Shown here piece after piece: positions 9,621 through 19,234 of a stretch of 64,000 nucleotides of DNA. The notes beneath the pieces are model-generated. The model was not told the DNA's origin. It did not search any database and was given only the letters and a program-made list of their open reading frames with translations. The stretch is from the NCBI RefSeq assembly GCF_002752165.1, contig NZ_MOMB01000048.1:79508-143507 (forward strand). The letters are read 5' to 3'. The DNA is from Erwinia sp. OLFS4 (GTDB lineage: Bacteria; Pseudomonadota; Gammaproteobacteria; Enterobacterales; Enterobacteriaceae). The number at the start of each line of letters is the position of its first letter. The stretch's first letter is position 1. The translations under genes and the position numbers were made by a program.

Positions 9621-10038
9621 ATGAGCAACGGTGATAACCCTTGTGTTTCCTGTGGTGCCTGTTGTGCCTGTTTTCGCGTCTCTTTTTACTGGCGTGAGGC
9701 TGATGACGGGGGGGGGAGATGTCCCGGTTGCCCTGACTGAACCGCTGAGTCTGCATATGCGTAACATGACAGGAACCAATGACCGCTCTCCGCGCTGCGT
9801 GGCGTTACAGGGTGAAGTCGGCCAGTGCGTGTCATGTTCCATTTATGCACAACGCCCTTCTCCCTGCCGCGAATTTGCCATGTCCGGTGACAACGGTCAG
9901 GTTAATGATGCCTGTGATCGCGCCCGGCAAAAATATGGTCTGCCACCGCTTTTTAGCCCGCACCAGCCTGTGCAAAGTGAAAGTTATGTAATACAGGGTG
10001 CCAGTCCTTTATCAGACCATGTACAATCTGCGGATTAA
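9621..10038 (+). pseudogene. YkgJ-family CxxCxxCC cysteine-cluster protein, frameshifted at a G9 run
   Basis: Begins at ATG 9621 with the family signature CVSCGACC (CxxCxxCC, putative metal cluster) and RVSFYW. The frame then breaks at a run of nine G (9708-9716). Removing one G restores a continuous protein of about 138 residues: [56 protein letters not shown]. Both halves are conserved family sequence, so only one base separates it from an intact gene. It could be a sequencing slip, a recent mutation or a phase-variable tract. The molecular role of the family is poorly known; metal binding is inferred from the cysteines. Confidence 0.82.
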
Positions 10039-10065
10039 CAGAATGGGTTTTTTTAAGGAGTGTAC

Positions 10066-10812
10066 ATGTCAATCACGGCAGGTTCGTTATACCGTGAGGC
10101 GGGGAATTTTTTTCGCCACCAGCTGATAACCATTTTACTGATGGCGCTGCTCACCGCTTTTATCAGCGTGATGATTAGCCAGGCAATGACCCCCGGTGAC
10201 GATCAGCTGTCACAGTTACCCCAGCAAGGTTTCCCGGGGGGGAATCTGATGGAGATGGTGCGTAATCTCACTCCTGAACAACAGCATATTCTGCTGCGCG
10301 CCTCGCTGGCGGGCACCCTGGCGTCACTGATTGGCAATACCCTGCTCACTGGCGGAATGCTGATGCTGATTCCGCTGGTTTCTGCCGGTGAACGCACCAG
10401 CGCCCTGCGAGCTATCGGGCTGTCAGCACCTCTGCTGCCCAGACTGCTGGTGCTGACTTTTCTCATGACGCTGGTGATACAGCTCGGCTTTCTTTTTGTG
10501 GTGATTCCCGGCATTATTCTTGCCATTTTGCTGGCGCTGGCACCGGTTATTCTGGCCGCCGGCCAGCAGGGTATTTTTGCCGCCATACGCCAGAGCGTTT
10601 CTCTGGTATGGCATAATATGCGGCTGGTCACCCCGGCGGTGTTGTTCTGGCTGCTGGCCAAAATGGTACTGCTGGTTGTCATTACCCGGGTTCTTGCCCG
10701 GATGCCGGACAGTTATTACACCCTGCTTAGCGTGCTTGCCAGCGGTATCAGTAATCTGATTTCAGCACTGCTGATCATTTATCTGTGCCGGCTGTATATG
10801 TTATTACGTTAA
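10066..10812 (+). CDS. yciC: YciC-family inner membrane protein
   Basis: 248 residues, matching the length of E. coli YciC (UPF0259). There are about six hydrophobic segments, with starts near residues 20, 85, 118, 140, 190 and 220. Conserved N-terminus SITAGSLYREAGNFFRHQ. ATG 10066 follows AAGGAG by five bases; GTG 10060 is a less likely alternative. Function is not established in the family. It is the first gene of a same-strand trio with yciB and yciA. Confidence 0.94.
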   Translation: MSITAGSLYREAGNFFRHQLITILLMALLTAFISVMISQAMTPGDDQLSQLPQQGFPGGNLMEMVRNLTPEQQHILLRASLAGTLASLIGNTLLTGGMLMLIPLVSAGERTSALRAIGLSAPLLPRLLVLTFLMTLVIQLGFLFVVIPGIILAILLALAPVILAAGQQGIFAAIRQSVSLVWHNMRLVTPAVLFWLLAKMVLLVVITRVLARMPDSYYTLLSVLASGISNLISALLIIYLCRLYMLLR

Positions 10813-10881
10813 TTATCCAGGTGGCGCCAGTGGCGCCACCCTGATTCACCAATCTATCCTGTTCCGGTATCTGAAAAGCCT

Positions 10882-11415
10882 ATGAAGCAGTTACTTGATT
10901 TTCTCCCCCTGGTGGTCTTTTTTGTTTTTTACAAGCTGTACGATATTTTTGTCGCCACCGGTGCCCTGGTTATCGCCACCGCCGTTGCGCTGGTCGCGGG
11001 CTGGTTGTTGTACCGTAAAATTGAAAAAATGACGCTGGTGACCTTCGCGATAGTGGTGGTATTCGGCCTGCTGACTATCATCTTCCATAATGATGAGTTT
11101 CTTAAATGGAAAGTCACCATTATCTATACCCTGTTTAGCGTCGCTCTGCTGGTAAGTCAGTTTGTAATGAACAAACCGCTGATTGAAACCATGCTGGGTA
11201 AAGAATTAAAACTCCCGCAGCAGGCATGGCGCCGGCTGAATGTGGCCTGGGCATTGTTTTTCTTTTGCTGTGGTCTGCTTAATATTTATGTTGCTTTCTG
11301 GCTACCGCAGGCCATCTGGGTTGATTTCAAAGTCTTTGGCCTGACCGGTCTGACGCTGCTGTTTACCCTGGTAAGCGGGGTGTATATTTACCGGTTAATG
11401 CCGCAGCAACAATAA
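10882..11415 (+). CDS. yciB: YciB, inner membrane septation/cell-envelope protein
   Basis: 177 residues (E. coli 179), with about five transmembrane helices starting [20 protein letters not shown]. The family (formerly IspA, intracellular septation protein A) interacts with elongasome and divisome proteins and affects envelope integrity. It lies 69 bases after yciC and 52 before yciA, so co-transcription is likely. Confidence 0.96.
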   Translation: MKQLLDFLPLVVFFVFYKLYDIFVATGALVIATAVALVAGWLLYRKIEKMTLVTFAIVVVFGLLTIIFHNDEFLKWKVTIIYTLFSVALLVSQFVMNKPLIETMLGKELKLPQQAWRRLNVAWALFFFCCGLLNIYVAFWLPQAIWVDFKVFGLTGLTLLFTLVSGVYIYRLMPQQQ

Positions 11416-11467
11416 TATGATTCTCCGGTCGCCTCGTGCGATACATTTGATAGCGGAAGCCTTGTAA

Positions 11468-11899
11468 ATGAGTGATGAAAGAAAGTTGCCGCAGGGCGAG
11501 GTGGTGCTGCGCACACTGGCAATGCCGGCCGACACTAATGCCAACGGCGATATTTTTGGCGGCTGGTTGATGTCGCAAATGGATATGGGCGGCGCCATCC
11601 TGGCGAAAGAAATTGCCGGTGGACGCGTTGTCACCGTTCGGGTTGACGGTATGACCTTTCTCAAACCGGTAGCGGTAGGCGATGTGGTGTGCTGCCACGC
11701 CCGCTGCATCCGTACCGGCACCAGCTCCATGACGATCAGCGTCGAAGTCTGGATTAAAAAGGTCTCATCAGAACCGATCGGCCAGCGTTATTGCACAACC
11801 GAAGCGGTTTTTATCTACGTCGCAGTCGACAACGAAGGCAAGCCGCGCGCACTGCCGGAAGGCCGTAGTCACTTCTCACTGGATGAGAGCACCGGCTAG
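11468..11899 (+). CDS. yciA: YciA acyl-CoA thioesterase
   Basis: 143-residue hotdog-fold thioesterase hydrolysing a broad range of acyl-CoAs. The acyl-CoA thioesterase signature TNANGDIFGGWLMSQMDMGG (residues 20-39) holds the catalytic Asp, followed by VTVRVDGMTFLKPV. It is about ten residues longer than the E. coli protein, the extra being at the C-terminus. Cytosolic. It converges with tonB across a shared hairpin terminator. Confidence 0.96.
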   Translation: MSDERKLPQGEVVLRTLAMPADTNANGDIFGGWLMSQMDMGGAILAKEIAGGRVVTVRVDGMTFLKPVAVGDVVCCHARCIRTGTSSMTISVEVWIKKVSSEPIGQRYCTTEAVFIYVAVDNEGKPRALPEGRSHFSLDESTG

Positions 11900-11903
11900 C
11901 CCT

Positions 11904-11938
11904 CCTCTGCAGCAGTTTTCGCTGTTGCAGAGGCGCTG
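11904..11938. terminator. Bidirectional terminator yciA / tonB
   Basis: CCTCTGCAGCAG (11904-11915) pairs with CTGTTGCAGAGG (11922-11933), 12 bp with one G-U on the top transcript, across a TTTTCG loop and followed by CGCTGTTTTT. It sits between convergent yciA and tonB, like the shared terminator known in E. coli. Confidence 0.82.
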
Positions 11939-11947
11939 TTTTTCCTG

Positions 11948-12679
11948 TCAGTTCAGATTAATACCACCTTCAAAGCGAAACTGAATATTCATGGTGATGT
12001 TTTGTCCCGGCCTGCCGGGCTGATAGCGCCATGACCGCATCGCCTGTTTTACTTCTCTTTCAAACATATTTTGCGGCCGGGCATCAAGAATACGGATATT
12101 CTCTACCCGTCCTTCATTGTTGACATCAAAAGCAATCCGCACATGGCCTTCAATACGTAACGCATACGCCCGCGCTGGATAGACGGGCTTACCCGTACTG
12201 ATCGCCTGCGGACCGCTCTCGACCGACTTCACCGGCGAGGGATTAACTTTTGGCGCGGTGGCTGGCTTGACTGCTTTGCTGGTCTGATTTTCCGCAAAGG
12301 GATCCGCCAGCGGTTTCTGTGCCGGTTTTGGCTTAACCTCTTTCGGCTTCACAACGGTTTTTTTAACCGGTTTCGGTTTCGGCTTTGGTTCGGGCTGGGG
12401 TTTTGGTACGGGTACGGGTTCAGGTTTCGGCGGCTCGACAACCGGTTCAGGCGGTTCGGGCTCAGGTTCCGGCTGCGATATCGCCACAGGTTGCGGCTGT
12501 GGCTGCACTTCTGGCGCCACCAGCGTCACGCTGATAGGCTGGGACGCGTCCGGCTTCTGCCGTTGGTGATGGTATGAAGCGTACAACAACGCAGCCACAA
12601 GCGCGCCGTGCATCATGACAGAAACCAGCATAGCAAGCGGTGAACGGCGGGGAAATTCGCAAGAGGTCAAGGTTGTCAT
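11948..12679 (-). CDS. tonB: TonB energy-transducing protein
   Basis: 243 residues. An N-terminal membrane anchor (about 15-36) carries the Ser20/His24 pair spaced as the functional Ser/His of E. coli TonB, for contact with ExbB-ExbD. Next comes a long Pro-Glu/Pro-Lys rich periplasmic spacer (about 55-125, EPEPEPPEPVVEPPKPEP then PKPKPVKK repeats), then the C-terminal receptor-binding domain (PVYPARAYALRIEGHVRIAFDV, REVKQAMRSWRYQPG). It transmits proton-motive force to siderophore and cobalamin receptors. The upstream sequence resembles the iron-regulated E. coli tonB promoter. Confidence 0.96.
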   Translation of the reverse strand: MTTLTSCEFPRRSPLAMLVSVMMHGALVAALLYASYHHQRQKPDASQPISVTLVAPEVQPQPQPVAISQPEPEPEPPEPVVEPPKPEPVPVPKPQPEPKPKPKPVKKTVVKPKEVKPKPAQKPLADPFAENQTSKAVKPATAPKVNPSPVKSVESGPQAISTGKPVYPARAYALRIEGHVRIAFDVNNEGRVENIRILDARPQNMFEREVKQAMRSWRYQPGRPGQNITMNIQFRFEGGINLN

Positions 12680-12705
12680 AACTCATACTGTGGTTTAAGC
12701 AAAGC

Positions 12706-12745
12706 GTAATTTTAAATGCAAATAGCAATCAGTTTCAATAACAAC
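12706..12745 (-). promoter_or_regulatory. tonB promoter region, possible Fur target
   Basis: The bottom strand reads TGATTGCTATTTGCATTTAA here, essentially identical to the core of the E. coli tonB promoter as I recall it. This segment is A+T-rich and lies 30-60 bases upstream of the tonB ATG. Fur control is inferred from the E. coli case; no canonical 19-bp Fur box is visible. Confidence 0.55.
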
Positions 12746-12868
12746 CCTTCATTGTTCCACTTTTTGTGCGTTTAGCTGAGGTTAATGTTTTCTTGCCCGA
12801 CAAATTGCACTACCTTTAGCAAAATGTTTTCCGCTGCCAGAGCGATTTATTCGTCAGGAGTCCCGCCT

Positions 12869-13165
12869 GTGCTGTATGTCATTTTTGCTGAAGATAACAG
12901 TGATTCACTGGAAAAACGTAGCGCTGTGCGACCAGCCCACCTTGCCCGTTTGCAGCTATTGCAGGATGAAGGTCGCCTGATTGTAGCCGGCCCGATGCCG
13001 GCGGTAGACAGCAATGAACCGGGCGTTGCCGGCTTCAGTGGCTCAGTGATTATCGCTGAATTTCAGTCGCTTGAGCAGGCAAAAGCCTGGGCTGACGCTG
13101 ACCCGTATATCGCAGCGGGCGTCTACCAGCAGGTGACCGTGCGACCGTTTAAGCGCGTCTTCTGA
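12869..13165 (+). CDS. yciI: YciI-family protein (GTG start)
   Basis: 98 residues, the exact length of E. coli YciI. The start is GTG 12869 (protein [10 protein letters not shown]...), with CAGGAG eight bases upstream. An upstream in-frame ATG at 12785 would add 28 unconserved residues. Dimeric ferredoxin-like fold; RPAHLARLQ supplies the conserved His and AGPMPAVDS the conserved loop. The family is linked to dehydrochlorination-type chemistry in some relatives, but the cellular reaction of YciI is unknown. In E. coli it also follows tonB. Confidence 0.94.
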   Translation: MLYVIFAEDNSDSLEKRSAVRPAHLARLQLLQDEGRLIVAGPMPAVDSNEPGVAGFSGSVIIAEFQSLEQAKAWADADPYIAAGVYQQVTVRPFKRVF

Positions 13166-13221
13166 TAGCGTAAGCAACCGTACAGGGTAAGCACAGCGGT
13201 TTTGCTTACCTGCAGCACAAC

Positions 13222-13250
13222 AAAAAAAGGGGCCTGCCGGCCCCCTTTCT
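13222..13250. terminator. Bidirectional terminator yciI / ynhF
   Basis: A-rich left flank, GGGGCC (13229-13234) TGCC GGCCCC (13239-13244) hairpin, then TTTCT. It is flanked by A7 and a T-rich side and so can work for yciI and, in reverse, for ynhF. Confidence 0.8.
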
Positions 13251-13265
13251 GTGGCATGACAAGAA

Positions 13266-13355
13266 TTAATGCATTGCAGCAGTAAGGCCGTAAATTACGA
13301 TGACTGCCAGTGCACAAACTGTAGTGAGCAAGGCCATTTTCAGATCGGTCGTCAT
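13266..13355 (-). CDS. ynhF: YnhF small membrane protein
   Basis: A 29-residue protein starting MTTDLKMALLTTVCALAVIV and ending GLTAAMH, matching the E. coli small protein YnhF in length, N-terminus (M-x-TDLK) and C-terminus (GLTAALH). A single hydrophobic helix spans most of its length (about residues 8-27). AAGGAG precedes the ATG with proper spacing. The position next to purR is also the E. coli arrangement. Function unknown. Confidence 0.88.
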   Translation of the reverse strand: MTTDLKMALLTTVCALAVIVIYGLTAAMH

Positions 13356-13578
13356 TTTATTCTCCTTGTTAAGCGCTTATAAACGCCAGCAGCGCTGATT
13401 CTGGCACATTTACAGGTAAAAATCTCGTGTTCTGTCCGCAGCCTTGTTAAAATCCGTTGCCTCGTTGCGCAACGGCGAGATAGCCGTATCAAATCTGAAG
13501 TCAATGCGTCCAGCCGTTTCTGGCAGCAACATATTAAAGAAAAGTTGTTATTCTGGAGCGTCAATAGCGGCGTATTCC

Positions 13579-13594
13579 AGGCAAACGATTAACA
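13579..13594 (+). promoter_or_regulatory. Putative PurR operator upstream of purR
   Basis: AGGCAAACGATTAACA resembles the PurR consensus ACGCAAACGTTTGCGT, with intact CAAACG core. It lies about 45 bases before the purR start. E. coli purR is autorepressed at a similarly placed AGGCAAACG site, so autoregulation is inferred. Confidence 0.6.
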
Positions 13595-13636
13595 TAAGAC
13601 TTATTCTTGCGGAATAACGTCAGGAGTCACCGGTTC

Positions 13637-14668
13637 ATGGCAACAATTAAAGATGTGGCAAAACAAGCCGGAGTGTCGACCACTACGGTTTCCCACGTCA
13701 TCAATAAAACGCGCTTTGTGGCGGAAGAGACCCGCGAAGCGGTGTGGCAGGCAATTAAAGCGTTACATTATTCGCCAAGCGCTGTCGCCCGCAGTCTGAA
13801 AGTTAACCATACCAAAACAATCGGTTTACTTGCCACTGCGACCGAAGCCCCTTATTTTGCCGAAATTATCCAGGCGGTGGAAAATCGCTGTTTCACCCGT
13901 GGCTATACCCTGATACTGGGCAATACCCATAATGATTTACAAAAACAGCAGGCCTATCTGGCTATGATGGCGCAAAAGCGCGTCGACGGCCTGCTGGTTA
14001 TGTGCTCTGAATATCCTGATAGTCTGATCACCATGCTGGAAGACTATCGTTCGATCCCGATGGTGGTAATGGACTGGGGCGAATCGCGCGGCGATTTTAC
14101 CGATACCGTGCTGGATAATGCGTTCAGCGGCGGTTACATGGCCGGACGCTATCTGATTGAGCGTGGCCATCGCGATATTGGTGCCATTCCCGGCCAGATG
14201 GAGCGTAATACCGGCGGCGGTCGCTTTGCCGGCTTTCTGAAAGCATTGCATGAATCCGGTATCAGCCTGCGCGATGAGTGGGTTGTTCAGGGCGATTTCG
14301 AACCGGAATCGGGTTATCGCGCCATGCAGCAAATTTTGTCATGCAAGCAACGACCTGGCGCGGTGTTCTGCGGGGGCGATATCATGGCAATGGGTGCTAT
14401 CTGTGCCGCTGACGAAGCCGGCCTGCGGGTTCCTCAGGATATTTCGGTGATCGGTTATGATAATGTGCGCAACGCGCGCTATTTCACGCCGGCACTGACT
14501 ACCATCCATCAGCCAAAAGAGCGGCTGGGAGAAACGGCGCTGGAAATGCTGCTCGATCGTATCCTTAACAAACGGGTTCAGCCTCAAACCATTGAAGTCC
14601 ATCCGCACCTGATTGAACGCCGTTCAGTGGCCGATGGTCCGTTTCGTGATTACCGGCGTCAGCAGTAG
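13637..14668 (+). CDS. purR: Purine repressor PurR (LacI family)
   Basis: 343 residues. An N-terminal LacI helix-turn-helix ([20 protein letters not shown]) and hinge helix ([10 protein letters not shown]) are followed by a periplasmic-binding-like core that binds hypoxanthine/guanine and dimerises. Strong identity to E. coli PurR includes the C-terminal [23 protein letters not shown] 13637 has CAGGAG upstream; ten extra residues from an ATG at 13607 are unconserved. It controls purine synthesis genes elsewhere. It ends seven bases from the stop of convergent punR, with no visible terminator between them. Confidence 0.97.
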   Translation: MATIKDVAKQAGVSTTTVSHVINKTRFVAEETREAVWQAIKALHYSPSAVARSLKVNHTKTIGLLATATEAPYFAEIIQAVENRCFTRGYTLILGNTHNDLQKQQAYLAMMAQKRVDGLLVMCSEYPDSLITMLEDYRSIPMVVMDWGESRGDFTDTVLDNAFSGGYMAGRYLIERGHRDIGAIPGQMERNTGGGRFAGFLKALHESGISLRDEWVVQGDFEPESGYRAMQQILSCKQRPGAVFCGGDIMAMGAICAADEAGLRVPQDISVIGYDNVRNARYFTPALTTIHQPKERLGETALEMLLDRILNKRVQPQTIEVHPHLIERRSVADGPFRDYRRQQ

Positions 14669-14675
14669 CGGCGCC

Positions 14676-15581
14676 CTATTCCTGCAACCATTCACTGTTG
14701 AGCGTGTCCGCATCCCCCAGATAACTCAACAGCCAGGATAACGCCGGTGAGACATTGTTCTGCCGCCAGCTCAGACAGCAAGGGCTGGGCGGAAACGGCG
14801 TTTCCAGTCGCAATTCTACCAGCGCACCGCGCACCTGCCAGGCACGTGCAAGGTGACCGGGTACCATTCCGACCCCCAGACCGGCCTCAAGGCAGTCAAA
14901 CGCCGTTTCCCAGTCAGGGACCACGCGCCTTTGCTGATTATCCAGCGTCCAGGTTGTCCGACGCGGTAAGGTCCGGGCAGTATCTTCCATTACCAGTGAT
15001 GGCCAGGCGCGGATTGTCTCTTCATTCAGCGGTTGATCAAAGGCCGCCAGCGGATGGCTGGCACTGACCAGGCAACGCCAGTGAGCGTAGCCCATATCGC
15101 GAAAAGCAAACTGGCCACCTACCGGTACCGCCTGGGTGGCGCCAATTGCCACCTCAACCCGGCCATCCGCCAGCGCGTCCCATACACCGTTAAAAACTTC
15201 ATGGCTTATATGCAGCTCCATTTCGGGAAAGTGGCGATAAAAATCGCATACCAGCTGCCGGGTACGTGCTGGTTTGACAATACGATCGATGGCAATGGTC
15301 AGCTCACCCTGCCAGCCTTTTACCAGCTGCTGACAACGCCGGCGTGTGTCGTGCATTATTTTGATAACAGCACGCCCTTCTTCAAGGAATATCTTCCCGG
15401 CGGGCGTCAATACCACATCACGATGCCGGCGTTCAAACAACGCCACACCGAGCCAGTTTTCCAGCTGGCGCACGGTATAACTCACCGCAGATGGCACGCG
15501 ATTCAACGCCTGGGCAGCAGCGCTAAAACTTCCGCTGCGCGCCACGGCATCAACCACTTCAAGAACATGCTCTGACCACAT
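14676..15581 (-). CDS. punR: LysR-family activator PunR (YdhB)
   Basis: 301-residue LysR-type regulator: N-terminal winged helix (about 1-62, with [26 protein letters not shown]) and an effector domain to about 295. It is divergent from punC, the usual target arrangement. E. coli PunR activates punC in response to adenosine; that role is inferred from orthology and context. Confidence 0.92.
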   Translation of the reverse strand: MWSEHVLEVVDAVARSGSFSAAAQALNRVPSAVSYTVRQLENWLGVALFERRHRDVVLTPAGKIFLEEGRAVIKIMHDTRRRCQQLVKGWQGELTIAIDRIVKPARTRQLVCDFYRHFPEMELHISHEVFNGVWDALADGRVEVAIGATQAVPVGGQFAFRDMGYAHWRCLVSASHPLAAFDQPLNEETIRAWPSLVMEDTARTLPRRTTWTLDNQQRRVVPDWETAFDCLEAGLGVGMVPGHLARAWQVRGALVELRLETPFPPSPCCLSWRQNNVSPALSWLLSYLGDADTLNSEWLQE

Positions 15582-15688
15582 ATTTTACCTGCAAAATTTT
15601 TGATAGCACTGCGCAAATTATAGCGTTTTACAACCTTCAGTTCAGCTCAGTAAACTGCCAACCCTATAAAAAAGGAGTTTTTTCCGCT

Positions 15689-16870
15689 ATGCAAAATCTG
15701 GGTTTTCTCATTTATCTCGCGCTATTAAGCATGCTGGGTTTCCTGGCCACCGATATGTATCTGCCTGCATTTGGCGCTATCGCGCACGGACTGCAAACAT
15801 CTGCCGGGGCCGTCAGTGCTTCATTAACCGTATTTCTCATCGGCTTTGCGCTGGCTCAGGGCATCTGGGGTTCGCTTTCTGACCGTCTGGGCCGTCGTCC
15901 GGTTCTGATTTGCGGCCTGTCAGTTTTCGCCCTTTCCTGTCTGGCTATCATCTGGGTGGATCAGGCCTGGCAACTGCTGCTATTACGATTTTTACAGGCA
16001 TTCGGCGTCTGCGCTGCAACCGTCAGCTGGCAGGCGTTGGTGGTCGATCGGTATAAGGGACAACAGGCAAAACGCATTTTCGCCACGATTATGCCGCTGG
16101 TGGCACTTTCTCCGGCGCTTGCCCCTCTGATAGGGGCATGGTTACTGAACAACCTTGCATGGCAGGCCATATTTATTGTTTTGATGCTGATCGCAACCGG
16201 CCTGCTGCTGTTTACCCTGAAACTGCGTGCCCCACGGCCAAAAAGCAAAAAAGAGCAACCGGTAAGCTACTGGCAGCTACTTAGCTCCCCGGTCTACAGC
16301 GGAAACGTGCTGATTTACGCAGCCTGTTCAGCCAGTTTCTTTGCCTGGCTAACCGGCTCTCCATCAATGCTGGCCGGCCTCGGTCTGAAACCGGTTGATA
16401 TTGGCCTGAGCTATTTTCCACAGACCATTGCCTTTCTGGCCGGTGGATTCGGCGCCCGCGCTCTGCTTAATCATCTGCCGGCAAGCAGACTTTTACCCTG
16501 GCTTTTGGCATTTTATGCGCTCAGCGTGATTGTGCTGTTTATCTGCGGACTGCAAGCCAGGCCAACGCTTTTTTCATTACTGACGCCGTTTTGTGGCATG
16601 GCACTGGCTAATGGCGCCATTTATCCAATCGCAGTTTCCGGCGCTCTGCTCCCCTGGCCACAGGCCACCGGTAAAGCGGCTGCGCTGCAAAATATGCTGC
16701 AGCTCGGTTTATGCTCGCTTGCCAGTCTGATCGTATCGTCATTTATCGCCGCCGTTACCCTGACGACAACTATTGTCATGCTAATGACAATTTTATTGTC
16801 TATTATTGGATTTGTGCTTCAGCGCACAGGCAGGGAACAGATGAGCGACCGGCTATCTCTGAAAAACTAA
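15689..16870 (+). CDS. punC: Purine nucleoside importer PunC (YdhC), MFS Bcr/CflA-type
   Basis: 393-residue major facilitator with 12 predicted helices. The N-terminus carries the DHA1 signature [13 protein letters not shown] and the loop motif [13 protein letters not shown] (between TM2 and TM3). Its E. coli ortholog imports purine nucleosides; older annotation calls it a drug-resistance pump. AAAAAGGAG precedes the start. It is divergent from its regulator punR and upstream of cfa as in E. coli. A short inverted repeat AACCGGG/CCCGGTT (16869-16886) without T-run overlaps its stop. Confidence 0.92.
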   Translation: MQNLGFLIYLALLSMLGFLATDMYLPAFGAIAHGLQTSAGAVSASLTVFLIGFALAQGIWGSLSDRLGRRPVLICGLSVFALSCLAIIWVDQAWQLLLLRFLQAFGVCAATVSWQALVVDRYKGQQAKRIFATIMPLVALSPALAPLIGAWLLNNLAWQAIFIVLMLIATGLLLFTLKLRAPRPKSKKEQPVSYWQLLSSPVYSGNVLIYAACSASFFAWLTGSPSMLAGLGLKPVDIGLSYFPQTIAFLAGGFGARALLNHLPASRLLPWLLAFYALSVIVLFICGLQARPTLFSLLTPFCGMALANGAIYPIAVSGALLPWPQATGKAAALQNMLQLGLCSLASLIVSSFIAAVTLTTTIVMLMTILLSIIGFVLQRTGREQMSDRLSLKN

Positions 16871-17159
16871 CCGGGTGCGCCCGGTTAAATTAATTAGCTT
16901 GCTAATGGTAATCCATTGAATATTGCCTGCCGTAAGCATATACTCGAAACCAGTTATAAAAATAACCAGATAAGACTTTTACTGACAGGGCTGTCGTGAA
17001 AATTACTAAAACGTAACGTCAGTTTACGTACCCTGCCGCAATTTAAGGTTCAATCCTCTGTTTACGTCAGATTTCAGGCGCACGGATTCCCGTGATTATT
17101 CTTAAATTAATCTGGAAATAACCCTATTTCCAGGCCGTCCACAGGGTGATGGAGAGGTT

Positions 17160-18308
17160 ATGAGTTCATCGTGCATAGAAGAAACGCGCTTACAGGACAA
17201 TCACTGGTACAGAATCGTTCAGGAGATGCTGGAGAAAGCGAACATTGCAATTAACGGCTCTCATCCCTGGGATATTCAGGTTAATAATCCCGAACTGTTT
17301 AAGCGCGTTATTCAGGAAGGATCGCTCGGCTTAGGGGAAGCCTACATGGATGGCTGGTGGGACTGTGAACGCCCCGATATTTTTTTTCATCGCGTGCTTA
17401 ACGTACATTTAGATCAGCAACTTCCCCATCACTTTCGTGACACGCTGCGCGTTGCCGGTACCCGGCTGTTCAATTTGCAGTCCCGGCGCCGGGCATGGAT
17501 TGTCGGTAAAGAGCATTACGATTTAGGCAATGACCTGTTCACTCTGATGCTCGATCCCCATATGCAATACTCCTGCGGCTACTGGAAAGAAGCAAAAACC
17601 CTTGAACAAGCCCAGGACAATAAGCTCAATATGATTTGTGAAAAGCTGCAATTACAGCCAGGCATGACGCTGCTGGATATTGGTTGTGGCTGGGGCGGAC
17701 TGGCAGAGTTTGCGGCCCGCCGCTTCGGGGCTAAGGTAACCGGCGTAACCATTTCTGCCGAGCAGCAAAAACTGGCCCAGCAGCGCTGTCAGGGTCTGGA
17801 TGTGACAATTTTACTGCAGGATTACCGCGACCTTAACCAGCAGTTTGATCGGATTGTTTCCGTCGGTATGTTTGAGCATGTCGGGCCAAAAAATTATGCA
17901 ACCTACTTTAACGTTGTTGACCGTAACCTGAAACCCGACGGCCTGTTTCTGCTGCACACCATTGGCGCAAATAAAACCAACGATAACGTCGATCCCTGGA
18001 TTAATAAGTATATCTTTCCAAATGGCTGTCTGCCTTCGGTACGGCATATTGCTAATGCTGCCGAATCACATTTTGTCATGGAAGACTGGCACAATTTCGG
18101 TGCCGATTATGACCGGACATTAATGGCCTGGTATCAGCGCTTTCTGCAGGCATGGCCCCAGCTGGAGGATAAGTATGGCGCGCGCTTTAAGCGCATGTTT
18201 ACGTACTATCTTAACTGCTGCGCCGGGGCGTTTCGGGCACGGGACATACAGCTGTGGCAGGTGGTGTTCAGTCGTGGCGTGGAGGGCGGACTGCGCGTCC
18301 CTCACTAA
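17160..18308 (+). CDS. cfa: Cyclopropane-fatty-acyl-phospholipid synthase
   Basis: 382 residues, the E. coli length. It methylenates cis double bonds of membrane phospholipid acyl chains using S-adenosylmethionine. The N-terminal lipid-binding domain (about 1-100, with SLGLGEAYMDGWWDCE) is followed by the catalytic domain with SAM motif LLDIGCGWGG (171-180) and the family HYDLGNDLF (about 118-126), VSVGMFEHVG and YIFPNGCLPS. The 289-base leader upstream carries no other gene; stationary-phase control is known in E. coli but not demonstrable here. Confidence 0.98.
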   Translation: MSSSCIEETRLQDNHWYRIVQEMLEKANIAINGSHPWDIQVNNPELFKRVIQEGSLGLGEAYMDGWWDCERPDIFFHRVLNVHLDQQLPHHFRDTLRVAGTRLFNLQSRRRAWIVGKEHYDLGNDLFTLMLDPHMQYSCGYWKEAKTLEQAQDNKLNMICEKLQLQPGMTLLDIGCGWGGLAEFAARRFGAKVTGVTISAEQQKLAQQRCQGLDVTILLQDYRDLNQQFDRIVSVGMFEHVGPKNYATYFNVVDRNLKPDGLFLLHTIGANKTNDNVDPWINKYIFPNGCLPSVRHIANAAESHFVMEDWHNFGADYDRTLMAWYQRFLQAWPQLEDKYGARFKRMFTYYLNCCAGAFRARDIQLWQVVFSRGVEGGLRVPH

Positions 18309-18323
18309 CCTGGCCGTTGCGCG

Positions 18324-18353
18324 AAAAAAAGCGGGAGTCCCCCGCTTTTTTTT
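18324..18353. terminator. Bidirectional terminator cfa / ribC
   Basis: A7-GCGGG-AGTCC-CCCGC-T8 hairpin between convergent genes. The U-tract is available on both strands. Confidence 0.9.
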
Positions 18354-18369
18354 CATCTGAAGATCAGCG

Positions 18370-19005
18370 TTAGCTGCCCTGCGGCTGCTCAGCCACTGTT
18401 CGCTGCGCCATCACGCGTTCAACGGTATCGACAATTGCCTGCGTATGCGGATCGATTTCAATATTGACAAACTGCCCCAGTCGCTTAGTCCCCAGCGTGG
18501 TGCGCTCAAGGGTCTCGGGAATCAGATGAACGCAAAATTTGCTTGCTGTGACGTCACCCACCGTCAGACTGATGCCATCAATACCGATAAACCCTTTATG
18601 TAAAATATATTTCATCAGCTCCGCCGACTGCGGTCTGAACCAGACTTCACGATTGTGCTCCGACTGAACAATCCGGCTAATTTCAGCCTGGGTCATAATA
18701 TGGCCGGACATTAAATGGCCACCAATTTCATCACTAAACCTGGCCGCGCGTTCAACATTGACTTTATCGCCAACGACGAGTTCACCAAGATTAGTAATGC
18801 GCAGGGTTTCCTTAATAAGGTCAAAGCTGACGTTATCACCGGCAATTTGCGTCACCGTCAGGCAGCAGCCATTGTGGGCAACTGAAGCACCCATTTCCAG
18901 CCCCGGCAGCAGGGCCTGCGGCATTCTGACGATATGGGTACGAAAATTCGGTTTTTCTTCAATCGCCAGCACCTCGGCGATGCCCTGCACAATCCCGGTA
19001 AACAT
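18370..19005 (-). CDS. ribC: Riboflavin synthase, alpha subunit
   Basis: 211 residues made of two homologous lumazine-binding repeats (about 1-97 and 98-200), each with the (M)FTGI / GHLMSGH type motifs. It dismutates two 6,7-dimethyl-8-ribityllumazine molecules to riboflavin. The start is ATG 19005 (MFTGIVQG) after AAGAGG; an upstream in-frame ATG at 19071 would add 22 unconserved residues. No FMN riboswitch is visible upstream. It is divergent from mdtK. Confidence 0.97.
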   Translation of the reverse strand: MFTGIVQGIAEVLAIEEKPNFRTHIVRMPQALLPGLEMGASVAHNGCCLTVTQIAGDNVSFDLIKETLRITNLGELVVGDKVNVERAARFSDEIGGHLMSGHIMTQAEISRIVQSEHNREVWFRPQSAELMKYILHKGFIGIDGISLTVGDVTASKFCVHLIPETLERTTLGTKRLGQFVNIEIDPHTQAIVDTVERVMAQRTVAEQPQGS

Positions 19006-19234
19006 ACTCAACCGCCTCTTTGTAAAATCATTGACTGCGCGTAGTGTGCCATTCAGGCCGCCAGCCGGCAAATATCAGGGCATAAATCGTCGCAGCGCAT
19101 TTTATTTCTCTCCTGCCCGGTTGGCGAAAGCCCTCGCGCCATCTACACTATCCGCGCGGTGCTGCGCTTTTTTGCCTGTGTACTGATAGCGAGCGCCTCC
19201 TTATCAAGGATATAAAACGTATAAAGGTGTATGC

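Noticed and set aside
11904..11938. Reading the yciA/tonB hairpin as a riboregulator
   Set aside because: Symmetry, U-rich flank and convergent placement fit a shared terminator.
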